64,000 nt of DNA from Lamellibrachia columna (lineage: Eukaryota > Annelida > Polychaeta > Sabellida > Siboglinidae), in assembly GCA_963662155.1 (NCBI GenBank), contig OY759262.1:14961782-15025781 (forward strand), read 5' to 3'. The first letter of the stretch is position 1. Each line of letters opens with the position of its first letter. The notes beneath the pieces were generated by a model. It saw only the letters and a program-made list of their open reading frames with translations. It was not told where the DNA came from and did not search any database. Positions 1 through 47,124 of the stretch are shown here, piece by piece. The position numbers and the translations under genes are program-made.

Positions 1-968
1 TTTATTTATATATTTTAATGGACTTTTAGTTTGTACATGCAGTGATTAGCGTAAGCTAGAAACTGGCACATCCAGGAACTTTTATTTATTTAAGAAACTC
101 ATTGGCTATTACTGGAATGGTGACCTGCTGAAGAACGCATGTTTACACGGGTGCGTGTGCACGTGTGTGCATGCACCTATATACACCTATAAACACACAC
201 ACCTATATATGCTACATATATACCCTTATGAAGCATAGTTTCTCACGTCTAATATGTGATATGTGACACTGACGGGTCACCAAACCAACTTCATAAATAT
301 CCAGTGCCATCCAAATTACTCAACTTTTTCAAAATATGAACTTTCTTACAATACTTAAAAACAATCAGTCAATAAAAATATAAAATTATTTCTAGAATGA
401 ACACATGCATATTTCAGAAATGAACATTTATCTGAGATGACCCCTTTGACGACACAAAATAACAGCAAGAGACGTCGGTGAAGCAGACACTGAGGTAGTG
501 CACACATACACTTCTAGTAGCTCATACATCAAGCTGGCAAGACACAGCAACCGATAAAACCCGCATTCCCGTTACAGGGTTCGATCAGGGAACTAACTTT
601 AAAATTCCCTGACGAAAACGTAATTTTTCCTGACCAAAACGACAACAAATAAGTGTGTTTATTACGACGGCCACCTAGCGCCCCTACAGACACCCAATCA
701 ACCGTACAGCTATCCAATCCACCCTTTTTATCTCAAATTAAAATTAATGTTTAAAAATATAAAAGATCTTTGGAGTTTTCACACTAAAGTAATTTCCAAG
801 ACTATCATAGCCATGAGAATGTACTTCATATCTGACAAAACATAAAAATTACCAGACGTTTCCCTAACTTTATTCAGGAAGTTATCTGACTTTCCATTAA
901 AACAGTGCTGTTGACTTCTCTCACAACACGGCAAAACACGTCATGCAGGCGTGGTCAGTCTGATTTGG
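1..968. other. Intronic sequence left of the last PPP2R5 exon
   Basis: AT-rich with no coding segment matching the B56 C-terminal tail on the minus strand. Taken as intron; nothing else supported. Confidence 0.5.
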
Positions 969-998
969 TCACTCAGCCATGGTCAAGCGGTCACTCAC

Positions 999-35778
<34,780 letters not shown>

Positions 35779-35799
35779 TTCTTGGGTAATTGTACCCTT

Positions 35800-37470
35800 T
35801 TAAAAACATAGAACGATACGTTTTCACCTTGATATTCGAGCCTACTTCAACACTAAACAAGGGCAGTCATTGGCCATTGCCAATCACGTGTCATATTAGT
35901 CACATGACCAAGCCAGAGAAGTGCTTGCCGTAGGAAAAGAGTTATGTTATAATGACAATTAAAGTTGTTGCAGTTAACACAAATGCATATTTCAATAACA
36001 TGATTAAATTTGTTGGTTAAGCCCGAATTATTCGGCATAAAGAGCGATTCGTTTGTTCTACCACCTTCATAAACGAACAACTGTACGTATAACTGAAGTG
36101 TATAGCTAAATATAATGTTTTTTTTCGTTCACACAGTACAGCATCGAAAAAAAAAGTTGGTATCAAAACACATAAAAGAAAAACACATTTCATGACAAAC
36201 TGAGAAAAACAGCTAGGAGATCAAAACAGCGGATGATTACCTGGAAGAACTTAATCTTATATATTACTACTTTTTAGTCATAACTATTTTGGACAATAAT
36301 TAAAGTTCTACAAATTATAAGGTATGAAACACACATCCAAAGAAGAAATCATAACTAAAATCAAATATGTTTGGAGCTTTTAGGAAAATACTGCGAAATA
36401 TTCCAGGACGACACACTTCCAGTATATTGATCTCAAAAGTAGAGTTGTGTATAATTCTACCAGACCTGTACGGAAATTACAGATGCCAAACATGACCAAC
36501 ACAATTAATTAAAGGGCCAGATGACAGATGATGTACATCAAGCTAAACTGCCACCTAATATCATCAGCGAGACAAAAGTTACAGATATAATAAAATATAC
36601 CTTGACAACAAAGTAGAAATGGGCATAGGGAAAGGCGGACAAAACGGCGTATATATCCGTATAGCATTTCTAACTTGGGCCAATTGTTGGCCCAATGTAT
36701 ATTCTGTTATATATTGGTCCCGTGTAGGCATGCCATCATTGGGCCAAGATTGTGATGCCCACAGGGCCAATATTGGATCAATCATGGCAATGCGTTGCTT
36801 GGCCTAGCGCTGGACCTACATAAATTGGTATGCCAAGACTGGTCGATCCACTATTAAGCCAACATTGGCCCAATGTATGCTTCCCAGAGAAGTCGAGATG
36901 GCGTTGGAATGAACAGCTAGGTCTATGCTGTCAGGGGGTGAAGGGTTAAGCGCTTTCAGCAGTCCCATGGACTGTACACCGCGCTATATAAGAACGTATA
37001 CCTACCTTTGTATGGCGTTATATTTGTATAATGTTGGCACACCATCACTGGCCCAAGTTTGGCTTTCCAATCTACTGCCATATGCTATGGCTGCCGACTA
37101 CGGCTGGTTGTTTGAGAAGCATGTGTTAAACAGGCAAACCAGGCACACTGATGATGACTATTGTTATGTCGTCATTTTTTTTAGCTTAGCTTGAGCGAAA
37201 ATATATAAAAATAATTTCACATTTAAATGTAAATACCCGCTTCGGCAAAACTGGGCGGTTGTGCACTGACAAAATGGGATGGCCATTACCGCCAGTTTCC
37301 GACAGCAGCGACGTCGTACGGTGCTACTGCGCCTTTGCCGGACATTCGCAAATTATGTGAGACATTGACATAACACTTATTCCCAAACATGACAAGCAGA
37401 GAAACGGGTCGATGGTCTCGATCCCGACGTGGAGCTAGATGGGAGGCAGTCATAATGAAAGGCTGTCCGT
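35800..37470. other. 5' flank of PPP2R5
   Basis: Should hold the promoter or 5' non-coding exons. No TATA box or CpG-rich block stands out; the TTGGGCCAA cluster lies at 36676-36880. Confidence 0.4.
36676..36880. repeat. Cluster of TTGGGCCAA / TTGGCCCAAT palindromic motifs
   Basis: GGGCCAATTGTTGGCCCAATG, CATTGGGCCAAGATTG, GGGCCAATATTGGATC and ACATTGGCCCAATGTATG occur within 200 bp on both strands. Confidence 0.6.
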
Positions 37471-37474
37471 AGGC

Positions 37475-37735
37475 AAAGAAAAACTATGAAACCCGACCAA
37501 TTCGATAGTGAGCCGCCTCCCGAGTGTCGTCTGATGAAAGAAAACCTATGAAACCCGACCAATGCGATAGTGAGTCGCCTCCCGAGTGTCGTCTGAGGAA
37601 AGAAAAACTATGAAACCCGACCAATTCGATAGTGAGTCGCCTCCCGAGTGTCGTCTGAGGAAAGAAAAACTATGAAACCCGACCAATGCGATAGTGAGTC
37701 GCCTCCCGAGTGTCGTCTGAGGAAAGAAAAACATC
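37475..37735. repeat. 62-bp tandem repeat, about 4 copies
   Basis: Unit AAAGAAAAACTATGAAACCC + GACCAATTCGATAGTGAGTC + GCCTCCCGAGTGTCGTCTGA + GG. Few differences between copies. Upstream of PPP2R5 on its 5' side. Confidence 0.95.
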
Positions 37736-38044
37736 GTCTGAGATGACGACATCGACGAAGCGGCGCGGCACCGCGATGGATTCTTCTACTGCTGTATTGA
37801 CGATATTCTTCTACTGAAGATTTTCCTCAACTGCGCAGTGAATTGTTCCCGGAAACTGTATCCGACACAGTCTGCCTGTTATAGGTGGGCACACGGTGAA
37901 TATGCGCAGGTCTTGTCGACAATGAGACATACTTTGACTGTGAGCGTACTATGCTCATCCAAATGATGACAATTAATCCACGAAAGGCCATATCTTGCTT
38001 GCATCATGCACACACGTCACCGTTAGTTTCATGGTGATGTTACA

Positions 38045-38161
38045 TTTCGTTTTTTTCGTATTACTATTATACATTGCATGTGTTCTGTTCCATCTGTTAC
38101 TATTACTTGAAAATTGTTTATCATTACTATTACTATTGTAATGTAATCGACCCCAGACCTG
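38045..38161. mobile_element. Partial hAT-like element end with TAATAG core
   Basis: Reverse complement starts CAGGTCTGGGGTCGATTAC and continues into AATAGTAATAGTAAT, like the right end of the 1.4-2.7 kb element. The other end and a target duplication were not found. Confidence 0.55.
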
Positions 38162-39480
38162 CTCCGAGGTCCTGATATATGTACTATGTGGCATGCAAGT
38201 GTTGCCGACCGCTCCACCATAATGGATTCTGAAAGAAAGATGTCGTCATCTTTGCTTTCAGCAGCTGCCGTCAGCGGTCGAACGCCGTCGATTTGGTGTG
38301 CAATCCCGTTCGTTCCTCAACATCCTGGTCACCGGTGGCAGGCAGAGTCACCGGGATGGTGGTCTCATTGTGTTCGTCTGTGTCGTAATGTGTCTAGCCT
38401 GGTCAACAGGGATTCGCAGAACCAAGCAGGATGCTGTCTCAATGTCGACGAGCCGCCTGTATATTGTTCTGCTGGCACCGCCAAAACGGTCGTTAGTCAG
38501 ACGATCGATCCCAATCTTTGCCCCTAGTTGAAATTGCCTCTGCTACTAGACTCGTTATTTTCAGCCTAGCGTTCTTTAGATGGACTAGCTACGACGTCTC
38601 TGCTTTGCTTCAAAATCCGCCTTGGCCCATTGTCAGACGTCCACCATGCATGAAATTGTATCGATGAAGAATAACCACACATATGAGTTCGTGCTAATCA
38701 TCATACACTTTAATTGTATGCACTGTAATAGCTGTTCAGTTCGTGGGCCCGATAGACACCGGCCGTTAATTGTATAGTCTTGCAGTCACGTAATTATTCG
38801 CTAGATTGCACGCCATTTGCAACACGTTACATTAGTATAATGAGCCTGCATATCGCGGTAGGTAGACACGAACCAGCAAAAAAGAGCACGTCCTCCGGGG
38901 TGATGAAAGAGAGGTCGATTATGCTGGGACAACGAGGGAGGGGTACTCCTAGAAGTTGATGGCGTTCGTATCCCCGACAAGGCTTGACCCGTGGACGAAG
39001 CCGCATACTACCGTGCGGGCAAAAGCCAAGTCGGACATCCACGCTGCATCACAGGAGCACGCAGACATTTGCGATTCCGAAAACTTCACTTGCGCAAAAC
39101 CTGCCACAATTTCAACATAATCAGCAGTTAACGTACAGTTCTCTCCTTCGTGGCACACAGGAGAAACACGCTAGTTCTATATGCATCACCAAACACATGC
39201 GAGTAGTGGTGTGAGGCGGCTCACTTGAGCAATTAACTGCGATACACCCATCAATTAACAAGTTGACACCTGGAGATGTAAACACTGTCCTTCACCCGAC
39301 TTACCTTTTGTCGGCGTCACTGTGTGGTGTTGGTGACATCATGGACGCAGTGGACAAGGACACTGGCCTGCGACTTCTTACTAGTAGCCAACAGAGGCAT
39401 GGGAGAAAATATTCTAAAAGATATTTTGCAGCACACAAGTTAATCAACCACATATAGATTGGCAGCTATAGTAAACATTG

Positions 39481-40800
39481 AATCAATCAATCAATCAATC
39501 AATCAATGTGAGTTTATTTGGTTACTCATTTACAATGTTGTTACAGGTATGGTCATAAATAATTTTATTTAGTAACTCAGGAGATTCTCTGGAAACCCCA
39601 AGGGGCTTATTGCGAGAACCACCCATGATTACATATAGTAATCTTGTCATGGAATGATGCTGCAAGTTGGCAATTATATTAATAATACTAGATATGAAGC
39701 AAATAAAAAATTACAACTTGGCATCTTAATCCATCAATCTAGTACAATTTAACGACTTGTTAATTGAACAATATAGTAAATATTCGTTAGTATATGCAAA
39801 AAATATGTTAATAATAGTAAATGTGACGCATATAGAAAATTACAAATGGTTGTAATCCATCATTCTATCACAATATAACAAAAACGTGAGGCAAAATGAT
39901 AGTTGTGATGATTCATTAGTATTTGCCAAAAAAAAAACATCATTAGTACAGGTTAAACCCGAATCAAGTCTAAGTGGGAAATTAGGACATGTTGCAATAT
40001 GTTGAGAGCAGGCGTTGTTTTAACATGTTTTTAAATTGATTTTCTGATGTAGAATTCTGTACGTGTTCCGGTATGGAACTCCAGAACAAGGGCCCAGAGT
40101 ATTTAACTGTAAATTTCCGTGTGTTTGTCCGTGCTTCGTGCATAAAGTAATCATTGCTGTTCCTAGTATTGTGATTGTAGATTTCAATATTCCTTTGAAA
40201 TAGTGTTGAGATGCTGTTTGGATGTGCTTGACGAGGATGCTTGTACATAAGTAGTTCTAGCTGCAGTTTGTAGATATCTTCAATTTTGAGTAAATTGTTC
40301 TGTTTAAAATAGCGGTTCAGAGTGAGCGAGGTAATCAGAGTTGTTAATGAACCTAACAGCTTTTTTGCAGCATTCTGAACTTGTTAAGTTTTGTAGAGTA
40401 TGTATTAGCCCATATTAGAGTACAATATTGTAGATGTGGAAGTACTAAAGAACAGTAAATCGTTTTTAAGATATATGAGGGGTGGACATGTTTAAGTTTG
40501 CAGAGTATGCCAATATTTTGTGCAAGTTTAGTTGCCAGTTTGTTCAAGTGCATTGACCAATTTAAGTGTTCGTCTATATACACACCAAGAAATTTGGTGA
40601 GGTTAAGCCGAGGGATGGCCAATCCGTTAATCTGTATTGCTCGAGATGAGATGTACTTTTTATTTACTGATGTGAATATAATATAGTTCGTTTTTTTAAT
40701 ATTTAGGGAAAGTTTATTTGTGTGGAACCACTGTTATTTTTTTATTTTCATTATTAACCTCGTCTATGAGTGAAGTTAAATTTTGAGATGTTGATGTATG
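39481..40800 (-). mobile_element. 5'-truncated LINE with reverse-transcriptase C-terminus and TTGA-repeat tail
   Basis: Read on the minus strand: a WFHTNKLSLNIKKTNYIIF segment, FLGVYIDEHLNWSMHLNKL (thumb region), YCSLVLPHLQYCTLIWANTY, and further on HNTRNSNDYFMHEARTN, KFTVKYSGPLFWSSIP. The element ends in (ATTG)n at 39481-39506, a 3' microsatellite tail typical of CR1/L2-type LINEs. At least two single-base frameshifts (near 40358 and 40320) and stop codons make it a dead copy. Confidence 0.85.
39985..40790 (-). pseudogene. Broken reverse-transcriptase ORF of the LINE
   Basis: Two open pieces, 40353-40622 and 39982-40248, in different frames, with a third short piece between them, all of one reverse-transcriptase protein. 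Breaks: an A-run shift after RMLQK and a T-run shift after SEPLF, plus a stop near 40735 before QWFHTNK. Confidence 0.8.
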
Positions 40801-40809
40801 CAACTATAG

Positions 40810-43330
40810 AGAACATAAACGCACAACACTAGGTGTCTGTATATATGAAAAACGTAGTGTGTCCTATCCAGTGTGTGTATGTAACTGTCCAGAAGAGAAC
40901 AGAACAACATAGACAGACGTGTTGACTGCTTTCAATACTGATGGCGTATATACATATATATTACATATACATATATTATATATATATAAATTAATCACGT
41001 TGCACTATAGGATCACTCATACAGAAGCAAAACATAGCAATGACCAACAACACCGCCAGAGCAACAACATATTCTGTATTTAATTTAGTTGGTTCCCCAA
41101 ATTAATTTTAACAACAACAAGCACACACACTGTAATCACAAACTGACAAATCACTGTACACCTGCATGGGGCAAATAAATATGAATCACAACGGTACACG
41201 ACATCACAGTGTTACATGCAAGCAGGACTCACAGACACACATACACAAGCCACATGGTTCTTGGTCTGAGCAGTGTGGACGGAATGCTCCTGTTTTTCTT
41301 CTATATTGGTTCTGCCATGAGGGTGATGACGTCAACAGGGCGTGAACAAGTCTGCCTGTGTCATTATGCAAAATACTATTACCAAGCCACAAATTATATC
41401 AATCCCAGCACACCTAACCAGTAAATGTTTTTAATGTCATTTATAATACCCAAGCTGTTGAATGTCATGGTTGGTTGACCACAGTACAGGTCGAGGTGTG
41501 AATGTTGTCAGAGAACCATATCTTTAAACAGCAGCCTGTCAATTGAGCCATAGGGCAAATAGTTCATTTCGTAAGATTTTCTAGTCTTCAGACACACGTA
41601 TTATAAATTGCACTGAAACAACGAACACGTGACGTGACACAAAACTCAAATTAAACTGCTAGTGGTTCAAAAAGAATACACAACTCAACTTTCATTGTTT
41701 TCAAATCCCAAGACATTTAAGCATTCACGTGCTACACAGACTCCATCTGGAGTGTTTCATTGGTAACAACATGTTTATACATATAATTACAGTGCACACA
41801 ACGCAGTCTCATGCATGAATGAGTTATGTGCATAGATATGAAAAGATGATGCATTCCGTATTCTTGATGGTGTCTTTAGTATGACTGCCACAAAAAATCA
41901 TTTAAAGTATCCCGTCAACAAACAACATTTCGAAATGCTGCCAATGCTAGGAAAATAGACCTCTGTACAGTACTAACAATTACCTCAATGTGGAAATAAG
42001 ACTACAGGCAGCCGTGCAGGCGTGAAATATAATTGTGGATCCCATCCTAACACTGTTTTCTGTTCCCACTTAAACTGCACTAAAACTGACACAGCACAAC
42101 CGACTATCACTAGTGTTCTTCCGCGTGAACGTTGCGTGTCAATGGGACACGGTGGCGGGGCTAGGAAGAAACGTCAACCAGATATATACACATTTGTCAG
42201 ATGCCATTTTACAAAGCCACATCCGACGCAGGAGAACCGCATCTGTGGACTGTCGTCAAATAAATTGAACAGATTTGATTTCTCAGCAGCAAGAATCGGT
42301 AGAGTATCGTCAGGTAAAAGCCGTCGTGACATAGCGGCGACACTACAGCACATTCCAGTGGGTTCGAGTAACACATCTGACATGGTGCACACCAACACAT
42401 CTGACGTGCACGCACCAACACATCTGACATATGCACACCAACACATTAATACATATCCGTTCCGAGTCGTCAACGTTCATTTCCATTTTATTTCTGTTTT
42501 GTAATGTGGTTTTGCCAGTCTGTGATTGTTGGCCGAAAATGCAGGCGTAGACCGAACATCAGAACATTGTTCGTTTGCAAACCCTACACATGCCTAACGC
42601 ACCCAACCAGTACACACCGACGAAAACTACACTAACTTAACATGCCAACATACGTGCCTACATAGTCACATGACACGTCTGACAGCCACTGCGTCGTCGG
42701 TGACTCATCATTTTCCGCATCAGTTAGGACATGTCGACCAACAACAAATTTGTTACTCTTGTATCATAATTCTCCCGATCCCTGCCAGCGACGGTGACAA
42801 TCGACACCGCGTCGTCAAGAAACTGTCAGCAGGAGTCGTACCCCTTGACGCCATTTCTACGCTTAGATGGCAGTGATATGGCGGAGGTGTCATTTCATTG
42901 GACGGTGGCCGACAACCAGTGTTACTTCATCTTCTTTCCGTCTTCATGCGGTTGTCCTGCAGTGCCTTGTACAAACCTCATGCAAACGGGGTTCAATGCC
43001 TGCAAGAGAAGACCATGTGCAATGTCAGCGCATAAAATCATGTACATGGTTCTAATTTGATACAATCCATTACCATATTGTCAATTTTGAAGTTTCAAGT
43101 TAATTTAATTTATAACAGTAAAAAACGACTATACTCAGAAACAACTGAGATAAACAGTGTTTCCCAACTGGGCTTACAGCGAGACGTAAAATAGATTACC
43201 ATTTTCATTAGTATCTATATTAATATGGAAATTAATAACCAAAATATTTCAGCTATATTTCTGCCATAACCGTGTGCAATAAAGAAAACCGCCCTTTGCC
43301 TGGTTACCTAACAATACATAGATATTTTTT
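40810..43330. other. Intergenic region and atlastin 3' flank
   Basis: No conserved coding sequence. A plus-strand ORF at 42022-42504 has no recognisable domain. ATTAAA-type signals on the minus strand near 43100 could end the atlastin transcript. Confidence 0.4.
42364..42450. repeat. Short repeat CACCAACACATCTGACRTG
   Basis: Three to four copies of ACACCAACACATCTGAC with spacer changes. Confidence 0.7.
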
Positions 43331-43335
43331 CACTG

Positions 43336-43791
43336 TTAACACCCGTTACGGACACCAACCAGTTCCCAGATGACATCCGTCACAGTGTCGATCTGTACCC
43401 CGATGTCGCGGTAGTTGCCACTATACCGCACGTAGCCCCACATGAAGAGGGCCGCGAGCGCTGTGCACATGATGAGACTGATCGCATTGGAAGCAGTCTC
43501 GATGCCGGCGACGGCGAACACGCCCGATATGACGTAGCAGACAGTCATGACGACGAAGAGGACGGCAGGTGTGCGTGCCGCCGCAAAGATGTTCTTGCTG
43601 TCATTGTGTTTCGTGAGGCTTTCTCCCAACTCTTCGATCTCCACGTTCAGTCTATTCAGGTAGATCTGGCAGAAGTTGTTGCTGCCCATCTTCCGCGTTG
43701 ACGCGAATAGTCGCAGTGCGTATGTCTTGCAACGTTCATGTTCTCGCCTGAACAGCTCTGGCCCGATGTACGGCTTGTCTCCACCCACAAC
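43336..43791 (-). CDS. ATL: Atlastin terminal exon: membrane hairpin and stop
   Basis: 151 codons plus stop. Begins [18 protein letters not shown], contains [15 protein letters not shown], both membrane segments and [12 protein letters not shown], and ends in [10 protein letters not shown] gttggt at the last Val could serve as a donor to an alternative tail, but I found no partner exon. Confidence 0.94.
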   Translation of the reverse strand, partial: VVGGDKPYIGPELFRREHERCKTYALRLFASTRKMGSNNFCQIYLNRLNVEIEELGESLTKHNDSKNIFAAARTPAVLFVVMTVCYVISGVFAVAGIETASNAISLIMCTALAALFMWGYVRYSGNYRDIGVQIDTVTDVIWELVGVRNGC

Positions 43792-46700
43792 CTGTGACAG
43801 CAGTATAGTCTTACCGATTTATCAATTACAAATCTGTCAAACTTAGTATTTAATGTTAACGTTGCAGGTCAACACCAAGCAGTAGTATTGAGTAATCTAA
43901 TAGTAGGCCAGAAAGTTTAAGGTAATAACATTTCCATACAACTGAGTATTTCAGCAGATATAATTCTATTGGCAGTGGCAGCGGAAATTTACAATGAAGA
44001 CCTTACAATTCATATTATATTATTGTGTGGGATTTGTAAGATGCCCACACGTCCAGTTTAACTTTTGCCAACTTTCTGTCATGTGTTTACCCATAAACAG
44101 GAGAAAAACCAATAGCCACCATGTAACACAGTAACAAAAATAATGTATTGCACACAGAACAAGTAATGTGTTTACCCATATACAGGAGAAAAACCAATAA
44201 CCACCGTGTAACACGGTAAAAAAATAATGTATTGCACACAGAACAAGTATTGTGCTTACCCATTTATAGGAGAAAAGCCAATAACCACCGTGTAACACGG
44301 TAACAAAAAGGCCAATAAACATAATGATTGTTTACCTGTGTCGCCTCCAGTTATTTATGTTAAAACAGCAGGTGCCAATGTAACTAAAACACTGAGAGAA
44401 TCAGCTGGACAGGAGATGCAGCATTGCTAGCCTCATGCAGAAGCCTCAATGACAATGGCACTGAATTTGTACTTGTTGGGATGGCTAAAATTACCCAGTT
44501 TTACATATCTTTATCCAATAGCCCTACCTGCTCCATCTCCTTCACATAGGCGTGCTTGGCCCCTGCAACAGCTGCCAAGTTGTTGGCTTCAGCGGTCGCC
44601 TGCAACAAGGAACCTTTACATGTCCACCTCCAACAGACACAGGATTTCTTAACAAGATTGCCACTCAAAGCAAAACCCTACTTTTTACACAATGCAACAT
44701 GAAAAACTGAAAATTCAAAATGTGAAACTTGTTGAAAGTTGTGATGTACTTTGTGATTAACCAGACGATGGTTAATCACAAAGGTTTTAGTCGCATATGT
44801 TTTCTGCATAACAAAGTTACAATACATTGCAGAACGTAACCCGAAAAATTTGCCCTTGGGAGAATACTGTGAATGCACAATCACGGAAGATGATCCAGCA
44901 ACTGAGCCCAACAGTGTACCCTACAACTGAGCCCAACAGTGTACCCTACAACTGAGCCCAACAGTGTACCCTACAACTGAGCCCAACAGTGTACCCTACA
45001 ACTGAGCCCAACAGTGTACCCTACAACTGAGCCCAACAGTGTACCCTACAACTGAGCCCAACAGTGTACCCTACAACTGAGCCCAACAGTGTACCCTACA
45101 ACTGAGCCCAACAGTGTACCCTACAACTGAGCCCAACAGTGTACCCTACAACTAAGCCCAACAGTGTACCCTACAACTGAGCCCAACAGTGAACCCTACA
45201 ACTGAGCCCAACAGTGTACCTTACAACTGAGCTCAATGGTGTACCCTACAACTGAGCCAAACGGTTTACCCTACAACTGAGCCCAACAATGTACCCTACA
45301 ACTGAGTCCAACAGTGTACCCCACAACTGGGCCCAACAGTGTACCCTACAACTGAGCCCAACAGTGTACCCCACAACTGAGCCCAATGGTGTACCCCACA
45401 ACTGAGCCCAACAGTATACCCCACAACTGAGCCCTACAGCGTACCCTACAACTGAGCCCAACAGTGTACCCTACAACTGAGCCCAACAGTGTACCCTACA
45501 ACTGAGCCCAACAGTGTACCCTACAAGAAAAGAACCTACTCGCAGCATAGACTTTGGTTCCGGCAACTCGTCGCCCTGGTATATCTTGATGTATGACTGC
45601 AACCATGAAAGAAACATCCACGTTGCAGTTACTGCACATACAAGCATTATATTATGACTGCAGAAGAATTAATTTAGTTTGGATAACTGCAAACAAGAAT
45701 AAAAAATAGCATCCAACTATGAATCATAGCAAATGTTGTGGCTTTGGGAGTGTGATCTAATAACACTTACCCAAGGGTCATGGCATCCCACCTATCACTT
45801 AAATTATCCACCAATACGAAACAATACTTCACAGGATTGGTACAATTATGGTTTCTAAAAATAAATTTATAGCAATATTTTCACAGCCTAACTAGGTCAT
45901 ATAACAAGGAAACATTAATAAAATATAACACAAATAATACATGTTTCCTAACATCATGCAAATTGAGTAAAACAAATAAACAGACCAAGCTTTGTAAATA
46001 TACATGGTCATCACTGTAAACATCTTGTTTCTTGTTTTCAAGAAAAAAATTTGTCATAGAAAACATAGGGCTTTTTTGAGACAACCTGTTTAACTGTAAT
46101 GGTTTTTCAGAAATCATCCCAGAAACCCCCGGCTGATTGTGTGTGCCTGTACCCCCGTTTCAAAACCCCGAGAACAGGCCTGATAAACCTTTAGCAACAA
46201 CAGACCTTGAAGTATTCGACCAGCATCCGTCCGGTGATCTTCGAGCCGTTGATCTCCTTCACCACTAGTTGTGCTGGTGACAGCAGCAGCGGCACAAGTA
46301 GCCGGAGCTGTGTCTTAAAGTCTGGCTCAATGTCTGCAGGCACAATGGGAATAAAGTTACACAGTTGTCATAGCAACAGATGTCATGATCTGACACAGAG
46401 AGTGTTTTTGAAGGCCTTTTACAGAGGTAAAACGTGATATTATAATGCAATATTTACTAAGAAATAAGAAACTATAATATTTATTTTTCCAAACTTTTTA
46501 ATAAAAAATCGGTTCAGCACATTAATCTGTGATCAGTAATGTGTACTTCCCCTTTAAGGTTTTGCCTGTGTGACATTATGCTGCTTATCTTTAAAAACAC
46601 TGGAACCAGGGTGACATGAGTGCAGTGTGACGGGAGTGCAGGGTGACACGAGTGCAGGGTGACACGAGTGCAGGGTGACATGAGTGCAGGGTGGAGCCTC

Positions 46701-47055
46701 GAAGACTCACCTGAAAGGCGTCCATCGAAGTGTGGACTGGTGGCGACCTTGAGTCCAGGGTGGGGCATGAGGAAGCAGCGGATCTGATCAAAGCAGGACC
46801 TAACGTGGATCCTCAGCTGCTGCAACTCTTCATGCTGACCCTCCTTCACCTGGCAAACATGCAGACACCACTCTCATAATGCAAAAGTATGCATGGTATT
46901 TTTTCTGAGCAATACGTATCGCGATACTTAACGCTTGGGTTGCACATAGCAAAGCATTGTGTATTCTCAAGCCAGCAGATGTGCATGCCAAATTTTTTAC
47001 GTTCTCAAAGGAGCAGATGTGCAAGCCAAATTTTGAAATCAAATCAAATCAGCTG

Positions 47056-47124
<69 letters not shown>

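Noticed and set aside
38186..38527. 113-codon plus-strand ORF
   Set aside because: No recognisable domain; overlapping frames are equally open.
42022..42504. 160-codon plus-strand ORF
   Set aside because: No domain, no splice context, and its end is a short repeat; likely chance.
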